Origin: Cryobacterium sp.
Lineage (GTDB): Bacteria; Actinomycetota; Actinomycetes; Actinomycetales; Microbacteriaceae
Assembly: GCA_019639015.1 (NCBI GenBank)
Contig: JAHBSS010000008.1
Coordinates: 1-49,723, forward strand
DNA: 49,723 nucleotides
Reading direction: 5' to 3'
The position numbers and the translations under genes are program-made. Below the pieces are notes generated by a model, which made no database searches, had not been told where the DNA came from, and saw nothing but the letters and a program-made list of their open reading frames with translations. This document shows, in pieces, positions 8,368 to 16,478 of the stretch; within the stretch, counting starts at the first letter, position 1, and each line of letters opens with the position of its first letter.

Positions 8368-9672
8368 TTGACATTCTCAGAACTCGGCGTCGAACAAGAC
8401 TTGGTCGACGCGCTCCAAAAGCTAGGCATAACAGAACCATTCCCGATCCAAGCGCAAACAATTCCTTTGGGACTTAGCGGCCAAGACATTATTGGACAAG
8501 CAAAGACAGGCACAGGCAAGACATTAGGTTTCGGTCTACCGCTACTGCAGCGGATTGGCCGGGTTCCAAAGCCCGGGATTCGAGCACTCGTGGTTGTTCC
8601 AACTCGCGAGCTTTGCATCCAAGTCGCTGACGATTTGGCAAACGCAAGCTCAATTCGTGGAACCAGAATTGCGTCAATCTACGGCGGCAAAGCATACGAG
8701 GGTCAAGTTCAGCAATTGAAAGACGGTGCCAACGTAGTGGTTGGCACGCCGGGGCGATTACTAGACCTTGTGAATCAGAAAATACTTGTCCTTAAGGAGG
8801 TGGAAGTCGTCGTACTTGATGAGGCAGACAAGATGCTCGATCTTGGCTTCCTTGGCGATATCGAAAAACTTTTCGCCAAGACACCGGCAACGCGTCACAC
8901 GATGTTGTTCTCCGCAACAATGCCGGGGCCGATCATTGCGCTTGCTCGTCGATTCATGAATCGTCCGATCCACATTCGACACACAGATCCCGAAGATGGA
9001 ATCGCCCAAGCTAACATCAACCATCTTGTGTACCGGACCCATCCCCTAGATAAAGACGAAGTGATCGCCAGAATCCTGCAATCGAAGGATCGCACTCGAA
9101 CGGTGATATTCACGCGCACCAAGAAAAGCGCGGCCAAACTTGTCGAGGAGTTGACCGATAGGGGTTTCCCGGCAGCTTCTGTGCATGGTGATTCGAATCA
9201 AGAGCAACGTGAGCGTGCGATGTCAGCATTCAAGGCGGGTCGCAAGGATGTATTGATCGCCACCGATGTCGCGGCTAGAGGAATCGACGTGAATGACGTA
9301 AGTCACGTGATCAACCACACAATCCCAGATGACCCCGAAACTTATTTGCACCGGGCTGGTCGCACGGGTCGAGCTGGTAAGACCGGCACGGCCGTGACGT
9401 TCGTTGATTGGGATGAACTCCACAAGTGGGCACTAATCAATCGCGCTCTCGAAATGGGTATTCCAGAGCCGGTCGAAACTTATTCATCGAGCCCTCACCT
9501 CTACCAGGATTTGGATATCCCTGCGGGAACAAAAGGTCGGGTCAATTCAGTTCAAGCTAAGGCAAGCAGCGAACCGCGACCGATTGTTCAAACTCGCGAT
9601 GCGGTTCACCGGAAGCCTTCGCCCAAACGCACTCGCAAACGAACGTATCGGGCGAACCCACCCGCCGCTTGA
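8368..9672 (+). CDS. DEAD/DEAH-box ATP-dependent RNA helicase
   Basis: 434-residue RNA helicase that would remodel RNA structure in the cytoplasm. The canonical motifs occur in order: Q motif (FPIQAQT, about 25-31), AKTGTGKT (45-52), PTRELCIQV, TPGRLLD, DEADKMLDLGF (about 150), SATMP, then ARGIDV and HRAGRTGRAG in the second RecA domain. A basic C-terminal tail (SPKRTRKRTYR) resembles those that bind RNA in RhlE/CsdA-like proteins. The start is TTG at 8368; an in-frame TAA two codons upstream rules out anything longer, and MTFSELGV is a natural N-terminus for the family. Its place beside DUF3107 and the ferritin-like gene matches RhlE in mycobacteria. Confidence 0.94.
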   Translation: MTFSELGVEQDLVDALQKLGITEPFPIQAQTIPLGLSGQDIIGQAKTGTGKTLGFGLPLLQRIGRVPKPGIRALVVVPTRELCIQVADDLANASSIRGTRIASIYGGKAYEGQVQQLKDGANVVVGTPGRLLDLVNQKILVLKEVEVVVLDEADKMLDLGFLGDIEKLFAKTPATRHTMLFSATMPGPIIALARRFMNRPIHIRHTDPEDGIAQANINHLVYRTHPLDKDEVIARILQSKDRTRTVIFTRTKKSAAKLVEELTDRGFPAASVHGDSNQEQRERAMSAFKAGRKDVLIATDVAARGIDVNDVSHVINHTIPDDPETYLHRAGRTGRAGKTGTAVTFVDWDELHKWALINRALEMGIPEPVETYSSSPHLYQDLDIPAGTKGRVNSVQAKASSEPRPIVQTRDAVHRKPSPKRTRKRTYRANPPAA

Positions 9673-9677
9673 AACGA

Positions 9678-10529
9678 CTAACCCTGAAAGGGACTTGAAC
9701 CGGTTGCGGCAGCAATAATTCGTTCCAGTACTTTCGAATCGGTTGAGTTTTCGCCGAGACGGTTAGGTTTGCCGGCACCGTGATAGTCGCTCGAACCTGT
9801 CGAAACAAGACCAAAATACTTGGCGTAATCTTCGAGCACTGCAACGGCATCCGCTTGATTTTCTCGATGTTTAAGTTCAAGTCCAAACAAGCCAGCATCG
9901 ACCAAGTGCGCAAGGTTCTGTTTCGAGATGACTTGCCCCACTCCCCTAGTTGCCGGATGAGCTAGCACGGGCACTCCACCGGCAGCGACCACGAGCTGAA
10001 TTGCTCTAAGCGGGTCTGGAGCGTAATGAGGAACGTAGTAGTGACCGCCGGGCCGCAGAATCTCATGGAACGCCTGACCGCGGTCTTCGACGATTCCTTT
10101 GGCGATCAGGACATCAGCGATATGGGGTCGACCGATCGTTGCCCCTTCGCCAGCATGATCGAGCACATCTCGCCAGGAAATCTCAAAATCATTCGCGAGC
10201 TTGTCAACGATAGTCTCGGCCCGACGCGATCGCTCCTCACGGATTCTCAAGGTCTCGGCTCTTAGATCCAAGTTTTCAGGGTCGATCAAATACGCGAGCA
10301 AGTGAATGCTCTTGCCTTCCCAACGGGTACTGAATTCCATGCCGGGAATAACCTGAACACCCGTGCCTTCTGCTGCCTCGAACGCTTCAGCCCAACCATC
10401 CGTTGTGTCATGATCGGTGAGCGCAATTGTGCCAAGTCCAGATTTGATTGCTGCCTGAATTACTTCAGTCGGGGTTTCGGTACCATCCGATACCCTGCTG
10501 TGAGTGTGCAGGTCGATCAGTTCAGGCAT
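9678..10529 (-). CDS. PHP-domain phosphoesterase (RNase AM/TrpH-like)
   Basis: 283-residue PHP-family metal-dependent phosphoesterase. Metal-binding motifs are visible: DLHTHSRVSDG at residues 6-16, TDHDTTDGW near 38-46, EFSTRWEG with the following His (IHLLAY), AHPATRG, and GSSDYHG near the C-terminus. Relatives include the E. coli 5'-3' exonuclease RNase AM (YciV/TrpH) and nucleoside 3',5'-bisphosphate phosphatases, so nucleotide or RNA 5'-end processing is the best guess. It converges with the helicase gene five bases away and is divergent from the membrane EEP gene. Family assignment is firm; substrate is not. Confidence 0.88.
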   Translation of the reverse strand: MPELIDLHTHSRVSDGTETPTEVIQAAIKSGLGTIALTDHDTTDGWAEAFEAAEGTGVQVIPGMEFSTRWEGKSIHLLAYLIDPENLDLRAETLRIREERSRRAETIVDKLANDFEISWRDVLDHAGEGATIGRPHIADVLIAKGIVEDRGQAFHEILRPGGHYYVPHYAPDPLRAIQLVVAAGGVPVLAHPATRGVGQVISKQNLAHLVDAGLFGLELKHRENQADAVAVLEDYAKYFGLVSTGSSDYHGAGKPNRLGENSTDSKVLERIIAAATGSSPFQG

Positions 10530-10571
10530 TATGCAACTCTAATTGGGTTGAAACAGTTAGGCTCTGCTGAA

Positions 10572-11585
10572 ATGATTCGTCGAATCCTCGCTATTGCGCT
10601 TGTGCTTGTTCTGGCTGCTGGCACCCTAATTGCGTTTTGGCCGCAACTGTTCGGGCTTCAGCGTGCGCCCGTCGCCGCACAAGTGGTTTCTTTGCGCGGA
10701 ATGGCAGCCGCAGTGAGCCTTTTTATTGTTCTCGCACTAGTTGTCTTGGGATTTCTTGTGCCGAAACTTCGGAGACTTTGCGGTGCAATCGGAGCAATCG
10801 GGCTACTGTTCGTCGTTGCAACCGTTGCCGTCATGGCAATTCGTGGCCTGGGTTCAAGCGGTTTTCACCATAAAGGCCCTAGCGACTTGACGATCATGAG
10901 CTGGAATACCCTTGGAGGTGCGCCCGGCCCGATGACTATCGCTAACGCGGCGATAGATGCGGGCGCGGATGTCGTCTCGCTTCCCGAGACAACAAACGAT
11001 GTCGCAACAGAGGTTGCCAGAATCATGGGAGCCGCTGGGCATCCGATGTGGGTTCACACTTTCAGTTACGACCAGATTTCTAAAGCGCGAAGCACCTCGA
11101 TATTGATAAGTACAAGTTTGGGCAAATACAACGTCGATATTGACCACCGCACCACCCAGGTGTTACCTTCCCTGGTTGCGACCCCTGCAGACGGAACCGG
11201 CCCGACGATTGTTGCAGTGCATGTTGTCGCACCCTCACCTTCACAACTGAACCATTGGAAGTTGGATTTGACTTGGATTGAACAACTTTGCCAAGGCAAG
11301 AACGTGATTTTGGCGGGCGACTTCAATTCGACATTGGATCATTATTGGGGACTCGGTGAAGTACCGGCGAACGGGATTGGTAATTGCTTGGATGCTGGAT
11401 TGGCCAGCGGCAATGGCGCTGTTGGCACCTGGCCAACAAGTTTGCCGCCTCTACTTGGCGCACCGATTGACCACATCATGGCTACACCGGGCTGGCAAGT
11501 TACCGGGATGAGAGTCATCGGTGATCTCGACGGCGCTGGCAGCGACCACCGTCCGATCGTGGTGCAGTTGATGCCGTTAAGGTGA
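10572..11585 (+). CDS. membrane-anchored endonuclease/exonuclease/phosphatase family protein
   Basis: 337 residues from ATG 10572 (MIRRILAIALVLV). A longer upstream frame exists but would overlap the divergent PHP gene and lacks membrane character. Three membrane helices fill residues 1-100, followed by an EEP domain placed outside the membrane: TIMSWNTLGG, SLPETTND (the Glu ligand), ILAGDFNST, and the catalytic PIDHI and GSDHRPIV. The fold is shared by DNase I, inositol phosphatases and sphingomyelinases, so the substrate is open; extracellular nucleic acid or phospholipid are candidates. Its stop overlaps a possible GTG start of pepP (GTGA), so the two are probably co-transcribed. Confidence 0.85.
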   Translation: MIRRILAIALVLVLAAGTLIAFWPQLFGLQRAPVAAQVVSLRGMAAAVSLFIVLALVVLGFLVPKLRRLCGAIGAIGLLFVVATVAVMAIRGLGSSGFHHKGPSDLTIMSWNTLGGAPGPMTIANAAIDAGADVVSLPETTNDVATEVARIMGAAGHPMWVHTFSYDQISKARSTSILISTSLGKYNVDIDHRTTQVLPSLVATPADGTGPTIVAVHVVAPSPSQLNHWKLDLTWIEQLCQGKNVILAGDFNSTLDHYWGLGEVPANGIGNCLDAGLASGNGAVGTWPTSLPPLLGAPIDHIMATPGWQVTGMRVIGDLDGAGSDHRPIVVQLMPLR

Positions 11586-11596
11586 AGAATAGGGGC

Positions 11597-13078
11597 ATGG
11601 CAAAGTCCCAAACTCCCCCTCCTCGCGCGACATCTAACCGATCCACAACACCGATTTCTGATGCTTTCAAGAGGTACATCGCAGGGGATTGGGCTGACAG
11701 TTCTGGCGCTTTACCCTCCCCGAGAGCTCAAGCCGCATTCGCGGCAGCCCGACGAGAGCGAATTTCCAAACTGTATGTCGGAAAGCGATTGATAGTTCCT
11801 GCCGGCGCAGCGAAAGTGCGATCGAATGATACTGACTATCCGTTCAGGGCTAACTCCGATTTCGCATATTTGACTGGTTGGGGTTCGGATTCTGAACCCG
11901 ATTCGGTGCTGGTCATGGAACCAAAGGGCGCGTCGCACGAATCGACGCTTTACTTTCGGGAACGCGCCGATCGAAACTCCGATGAGTTCTACGCCAACCC
12001 CCAAATCGGAGAGTTCTGGATCGGGTCAAGACCATCGCTTTCACATGTAGCAGCAGATTTGGCGTTGGACACTAAACCGATTGCGCAACTTGAGCAGGTT
12101 CTGGACCTTGTGGATTCAAATACTTTGATCATCCGCGATGCTGACCGCGATCTCACAGATCAGGTTGATGGCAGGCGCTTACTCGACGCTGAAATTGACT
12201 CGGTCAATGAAGATGAAGACGCAAACCTTGCCCGAGATTTGGCCGAGGCAAAACTTGTCAAAGACGAGTTCGAGATTGCTGAGTTGCGAACTGCTGTTGC
12301 CGCAACAAAACAAGGATTCAACGATGTAATTGCCGAATTGGATTCAATTGCGGCGCACCCTCGTGGCGAGCGACTTGTTGAAGGTACCTTCAATCGCAGA
12401 GCTAGAGTGGACGGAAATCACGTCGGTTACGACACAATCGCGGCTTCCGGCCCGCACGCTTGCATTTTGCACTGGACTCGAAACAACGGTCCAGTACGCA
12501 AGGGCGACTTGATCCTCTTGGATGCTGGCATTGAGCTTGATAGCTATTACACGGCCGACATAACTCGCACGTTGCCGATTTCGGGAACGTTCAGCGACAT
12601 GCAAAGAAAGGTCTACGAAGCCGTCCTAGAAGCGGCCGATGCCGCCTTTGCAATCGTGAAGCCCGGGATCGTGTTCCGTGAAATTCACGCCGCAGCGATG
12701 GAGGTCATCGCGAAAAAGACTGCCGAATGGGGATTGCTACCGGTCAGTTTCGAGGAGTCGCTGAGCCCAGAGGGGGGCTATCACCGCAGGTATATGATTC
12801 ACGGAACAAGCCACCATTTGGGACTTGATGTTCACGACTGCGCAAAAGCAAGGCGTGAAATGTATTTGGACGGCACAGTTGAAGCCGGAATGGTGTTCAC
12901 GATCGAACCAGGACTGTATTTTCGAGCCGATGACTTGTCCGTGCCAGCAGAGTTTCGAGGCATCGGTGTTCGCATCGAGGACAACATATTGGTTACCGCG
13001 AATGGCGCCGAGAACCTCTCGGCCGATATCCCGAGAACGGTTGCTGATGTCGAGCGGTGGCTAGCTAGCGGAAAGTAA
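11597..13078 (+). CDS. pepP: Xaa-Pro aminopeptidase (aminopeptidase P)
   Basis: M24B metallopeptidase removing N-terminal residues that precede proline. Starting at ATG 11597 (MAKSQTPPPR), which has AGGGG directly upstream, gives 493 residues; a GTG at 11582 is possible and would overlap the preceding stop. The N-terminal creatinase-like domain holds YPFRANSDFAYLTG. The C-terminal pita-bread domain shows all five metal ligands in context: LLDAGIELDSYYTADITRT (two Asp), HGTSHHLGLDVHD (His), TIEPGLYF (Glu) and GVRIEDN (Glu). Length is normal for actinobacterial PepP. The 3' end overlaps the opposite-strand stress-protein gene by 18 bases. Confidence 0.93.
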   Translation: MAKSQTPPPRATSNRSTTPISDAFKRYIAGDWADSSGALPSPRAQAAFAAARRERISKLYVGKRLIVPAGAAKVRSNDTDYPFRANSDFAYLTGWGSDSEPDSVLVMEPKGASHESTLYFRERADRNSDEFYANPQIGEFWIGSRPSLSHVAADLALDTKPIAQLEQVLDLVDSNTLIIRDADRDLTDQVDGRRLLDAEIDSVNEDEDANLARDLAEAKLVKDEFEIAELRTAVAATKQGFNDVIAELDSIAAHPRGERLVEGTFNRRARVDGNHVGYDTIAASGPHACILHWTRNNGPVRKGDLILLDAGIELDSYYTADITRTLPISGTFSDMQRKVYEAVLEAADAAFAIVKPGIVFREIHAAAMEVIAKKTAEWGLLPVSFEESLSPEGGYHRRYMIHGTSHHLGLDVHDCAKARREMYLDGTVEAGMVFTIEPGLYFRADDLSVPAEFRGIGVRIEDNILVTANGAENLSADIPRTVADVERWLASGK

Positions 13079-13546
13079 TTCTTTCGCGCGAGCAACTAGT
13101 TCGGGTTCGACCATTACTTCGTATTTGCCGGCAATTACTTGGTGAATTGAAGTGAAGTCTCGTCGCCTGCGATTCAAGGCATAGCTAACTATGCCAAACA
13201 GCATTCCGAATGCAGCACCGATCAAAATTGCAGCGAGCAAGTAGACCGTTGTGTTGCTTGACGGAGTGAACATGAACAGCACCAAACCAAGAAAAATTCC
13301 AAACCAAGCGCCACTTGCCGCTCCCGCGAGCGCCGCTCTCGCGTATGACATTTTTCCGGTAACCCGTTCAACGGTGTGCAGGTCGCTACCGACGATCGAA
13401 ACCTGTTTAACAGGAAACTCAGCTTTTGCTAGACGATCGACAACCGTTTGGGCCTCATCGTAGGTATCGTAGGTACCGAGCACTTCGCCTTTCGGAAGCT
13501 TCGGAAAACCAACATTCCGACTCGGAAATGCATTTTGATTGCTCAC
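13061..13546 (-). CDS. general-stress-type membrane protein
   Basis: 161-residue protein with a soluble N-terminal part (GEVLGTYDTYDEAQTVVDRL, VKQVSIVGSDL) resembling the general stress protein 17M/YflT-like domain. Two Gly/Ala-rich membrane helices follow (about 75-95 and 102-125), then a cytoplasmic C-terminal segment (YEVMVEPELVARAKELL). In actinobacteria this family, often labelled simply 'general stress protein', commonly lies divergent to the MgtE-N/CBS gene, as here with 36 bases between the starts. No enzymatic residues are evident and the function is not established. Confidence 0.75.
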   Translation of the reverse strand: MSNQNAFPSRNVGFPKLPKGEVLGTYDTYDEAQTVVDRLAKAEFPVKQVSIVGSDLHTVERVTGKMSYARAALAGAASGAWFGIFLGLVLFMFTPSSNTTVYLLAAILIGAAFGMLFGIVSYALNRRRRDFTSIHQVIAGKYEVMVEPELVARAKELLSAS

Positions 13547-13582
13547 CGGCCCATTCTTGCACGCGAATACTAGGGATGTAAC

Positions 13583-14917
13583 GTGAGCGCCACAAGAGTT
13601 TTTGTCGCCCGGCTAGCCGGATGCGCAGTATTTGACCCGGTAGGAGATCGGGTCGGCAAAGTACGCGACGTTCTTGTCGTTTACCGTCGTAACCAATCAC
13701 CGCGAGTCATAGGTTTCGTTGTCGAAGTTCCCGGCAAGCGGAGAATATTTCTCTCGATCGGCAGGGTCACAAGTATTGGCAGCGGCCAGATCCTCACGAC
13801 CGGGCTAATTAACATTCGCAGGTTTGAACAGCGCGGCGGTGAAGTGCGGGTAATTGCCGAACTACTTGGGCGCTCAGTGACCCTCAATGACGGTTCAGGA
13901 AAAGGCACGATCGAGGATGTCGCAATCAGAAAAGATCCTCGCGGTGACTGGGAAGTCAACGAAGTGTTTTTGAGACTTCCAAAAACAAGTTCTTCGCCGT
14001 TCGCTAAGGGACACACAGTGTTCTCGCCGTGGTCTGCGTTCACCGAGGATTCGAGGAACAATGAACCGCAATCCGCAAGCCACCTATTGGCCGCCTATGA
14101 AGACTTGCTCCCGGCCGACCTAGCGAACGCCTTGCTTGATTTGCCGGATGAGCGACGCCACGAAGTTGCTGGAGAACTAAGCGATGAACGACTTGCTGAC
14201 GTGCTCGAGGAAATGCCTGAAAGCGAACAAGTTGAAATTCTTGAACACCTTGAAGATGATCGAGCCGCAGACGTGCTTGATCAAATGCAACCAGACGATG
14301 CCGCTGACTTGATCGCGCAATTAAGCGAAGAACGAGGCGAAGCGCTTCTGGATCTTATGGAGCCGGAAGAAGCCGAAGACGTAAGAATGTTGCTCGCATA
14401 CGCGCCCGACACGGCTGGTGGGCTAATGACAACGGAGCCGGTTATCGCATCCGCTTCTACAACTGTGGCTGAAGCTCTCGCGCTCATTCGCAGGCAGGAG
14501 CTCGCGCCAGCGCTAGGTGCGGCCGTGTGCGTGACTTTGCCACCATACGAACCACCAACCGGAAGGTTCCTCGGCGTTGTGCATTTTCAGCAAATGCTGC
14601 GTTTCCCTCCAATGGAACGCCTCGGCACGTTGCTTGACCAGAAACTTGAACCAGTGCTTTCTGGCACTTCTGCGGCAGAAGTGAGTCGCATTTTGGCCAG
14701 TTATGACCTAGTCTCACTACCGGTAGTTGACGACAACCACAGACTCGTCGGGGTAGTCACAGTTGATGACGTTTTGGATTATTTGTTGCCGGATGACTGG
14801 CGAAGTCATGATGAGGGTGAACCGGCAAAACTTCTTAGGGCTGATACCAGCCCGCTGGAGGTGATCGGCACAGAATCGGCAAACGAGAGGAGGCAAAGCC
14901 ATGGCCCGTCGAAGTGA
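13583..14917 (+). CDS. MgtE N-domain/CBS protein without transport domain
   Basis: 444 residues with a GTG start. An N-terminal PRC-barrel-like region (AVFDPVGDRVGKVRDVLV) is followed by an MgtE intracellular N domain made of DLANALLDLPDERRHEV-type helical repeats (about 175-270), then two CBS motifs (TTEPVIASASTTVAEAL; DLVSLPVVDDNHRLVGVVTVDDVLDYLL). The membrane channel domain of true MgtE Mg2+ transporters is absent: the protein ends shortly after the CBS pair with a polar tail. It resembles the mycobacterial Rv1232c type. It may sense Mg2+ or nucleotides and act on a partner such as the DUF1003 membrane protein that overlaps its end by 17 bases; that link is an inference. Confidence 0.85.
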   Translation: MSATRVFVARLAGCAVFDPVGDRVGKVRDVLVVYRRNQSPRVIGFVVEVPGKRRIFLSIGRVTSIGSGQILTTGLINIRRFEQRGGEVRVIAELLGRSVTLNDGSGKGTIEDVAIRKDPRGDWEVNEVFLRLPKTSSSPFAKGHTVFSPWSAFTEDSRNNEPQSASHLLAAYEDLLPADLANALLDLPDERRHEVAGELSDERLADVLEEMPESEQVEILEHLEDDRAADVLDQMQPDDAADLIAQLSEERGEALLDLMEPEEAEDVRMLLAYAPDTAGGLMTTEPVIASASTTVAEALALIRRQELAPALGAAVCVTLPPYEPPTGRFLGVVHFQQMLRFPPMERLGTLLDQKLEPVLSGTSAAEVSRILASYDLVSLPVVDDNHRLVGVVTVDDVLDYLLPDDWRSHDEGEPAKLLRADTSPLEVIGTESANERRQSHGPSK

Positions 14918-15404
14918 CAGCAGACTTGATTCACCGAAGGGACTGAGGAGTTCATTCATCCCGAAACTTGGTGAGCCGAGCGACCGTTTCGGCCGATTCA
15001 CCGAAAGAATCGCTCGTGCTATGGGCACACCGTGGTTTTTGTTTTTCTTGAGTGTGTTCTGCATCGTTTGGCTTACCTACAACACGATCGCGCCAGATGG
15101 TTGGCGATTCGACTCTGCAGCTCTCGGGTTCACCGCACTGACGCTAATCCTGTCTTTGCAGGCATCGTATGCCGCCCCGATGATTCTGCTCGCCCAGAAC
15201 CGACAAGATGACCGTGACCGTGTACAAATTGAGCAGGATCGCATTCGCGCTGAACGTAACCTTGCCGACACTGAATACCTTGCTAGGGAGGTGGTCGCGC
15301 TTCGATTGCTTGTAAAAGATCTGGCAAGTAAGGACTTCATCCGATCGGAGCTCAGGTCAATTCTCGAAGAGTTGGATCGGGAAAAGCGCGAAAACGTTGA
15401 TTGA
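14901..15404 (+). CDS. DUF1003 membrane protein
   Basis: 167 residues from ATG 14901, with a strong GAGGAGG ribosome site 7 bases upstream that lies inside the MgtE-N coding sequence. Features are a cytoplasmic N-terminus, two membrane helices (WFLFFLSVFCIVWL, about 46-62, and LGFTALTLILSLQASYAA, about 75-95), then QNRQDDRDR, a signature of DUF1003 proteins, and a long charged helical tail likely to form a coiled coil. Function is unknown. In actinobacteria the gene regularly follows the MgtE-N/CBS gene and precedes mrp, and the overlaps on both sides here suggest one operon. Confidence 0.85.
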   Translation: MARRSDSRLDSPKGLRSSFIPKLGEPSDRFGRFTERIARAMGTPWFLFFLSVFCIVWLTYNTIAPDGWRFDSAALGFTALTLILSLQASYAAPMILLAQNRQDDRDRVQIEQDRIRAERNLADTEYLAREVVALRLLVKDLASKDFIRSELRSILEELDREKRENVD

Positions 15405-16452
15405 GCAGATCCGCGCTGCTCTTGGCAACGTAATTGATCCTGAGATTCGCAGGCCAATCGCAGATCTCGGCATGATCGAATCCGTCGAATTCGAAGCAGG
15501 AATAGCAACCGTCGGCATCAAGCTAACCATTGTTGGTTGCCCGGCTGCTGATCGAATAGAAGCGGATGTGAGAGCCGCAGCGCAATCGGTCGCTGGCGTC
15601 GATTCGGTAGTTGTCAAGGTTGGCGTAATGTCCCCGCAGGAGCGAACTGCACTGACGGAACGGCTTCGAGGTAGGCGCCGAGAAGTTCAGTTCACGGCGG
15701 ACACTCCAACCAAATTGATCGCTGTGACAAGCGGCAAGGGTGGGGTTGGCAAGTCGACATTGACCGCTAATCTCGCTGTAGCGTTCGCCAACCAGGGACT
15801 GCGAGTCGGAATTGTTGATGCTGACGTTTTCGGATTCTCGATACCTGGGCTTCTCGGTGTCGCGGATGCCAAACCGACGAGAGTTGGCGACCTCATGCTC
15901 CCACCGATCGGTTTCGGCGTGAAGGCAATCTCAATCGGGATGTTCCTACCAGGACCGGCAACAGCCGTATCGTGGCGCGGCCCGATGCTTCACCGCACAA
16001 TAAAACAATTCTTGAGCGAAGTGCACTTCGATGAACTTGACTTGCTATTGCTTGACTTGCCACCTGGCACGGGAGACGTTGCAATCTCGGTTGGCCAACT
16101 CTTGCCGCACGCCCAAGTTCTCGTTGTAACGACACCTCAAACCGCGGCGGCGGATGTTGCCGAACGCAGTGGACTTGTCGCCCGAAAGACGGGTCAAAAG
16201 GTAATTGGTGTTGTCGAAAACATGTCAGGGCTAGTGCAAGCCGACGGTACAGTACTCGAACTGTTCGGCACGGGCGGTGGAGCGGATACCGCATCCCGGT
16301 TAGGGGTGCCGCTACTTGCCCAAATTCCGTTGAGTGTCGCGTTGCGTGAGGGTGGCGATGCCGGCATCCCAATTGTTTCGAGTCATCCCGAAGACCCGGC
16401 AGCCGCCGCCATAATCTCGCTATCGCATGCCCTAAATCCGACGAACTTGTAG
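15397..16452 (+). CDS. mrp: Mrp/NBP35-type Fe-S cluster carrier ATPase
   Basis: 351-residue P-loop ATPase for assembling or carrying Fe-S clusters in the cytoplasm. Residues 1-90 form an MIP18/DUF59 domain (VIDPEIRRPIADLGMI, GCPAADRIEADV). The ParA/MRP domain begins near 105 with the deviant Walker A TSGKGGVGKST (about 111-121), then DADVFGFSIPGLLG, WRGPMLH, LLLDLPPGTGD and GVVENMSG. The paired Cys-x-x-Cys of many Mrp proteins is not seen after VVENMSG, so cluster binding may differ, as in other actinobacterial members. The start is TTG at 15397, overlapping the DUF1003 stop by 8 bases. Confidence 0.92.
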   Translation: MIEQIRAALGNVIDPEIRRPIADLGMIESVEFEAGIATVGIKLTIVGCPAADRIEADVRAAAQSVAGVDSVVVKVGVMSPQERTALTERLRGRRREVQFTADTPTKLIAVTSGKGGVGKSTLTANLAVAFANQGLRVGIVDADVFGFSIPGLLGVADAKPTRVGDLMLPPIGFGVKAISIGMFLPGPATAVSWRGPMLHRTIKQFLSEVHFDELDLLLLDLPPGTGDVAISVGQLLPHAQVLVVTTPQTAAADVAERSGLVARKTGQKVIGVVENMSGLVQADGTVLELFGTGGGADTASRLGVPLLAQIPLSVALREGGDAGIPIVSSHPEDPAAAAIISLSHALNPTNL

Positions 16453-16478
16453 CGTCGCTTAGCGAACGCCGACGTTAC
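16449..16478. terminator. probable two-way terminator between mrp and the PLP-lyase gene
   Basis: A 9-base-pair stem (16449-16457 with 16470-16478, one G-U wobble) encloses a 12-base loop and spans both stop codons of the two converging genes. No long T-run flanks it, so termination strength is uncertain. Confidence 0.4.

Noticed and set aside
10302..10571. Longer N-terminus for the EEP-family membrane protein
   Set aside because: It would lie antisense within the PHP gene, is Cys- and Arg-rich and unlike the family; the membrane helix starts right after ATG 10572.
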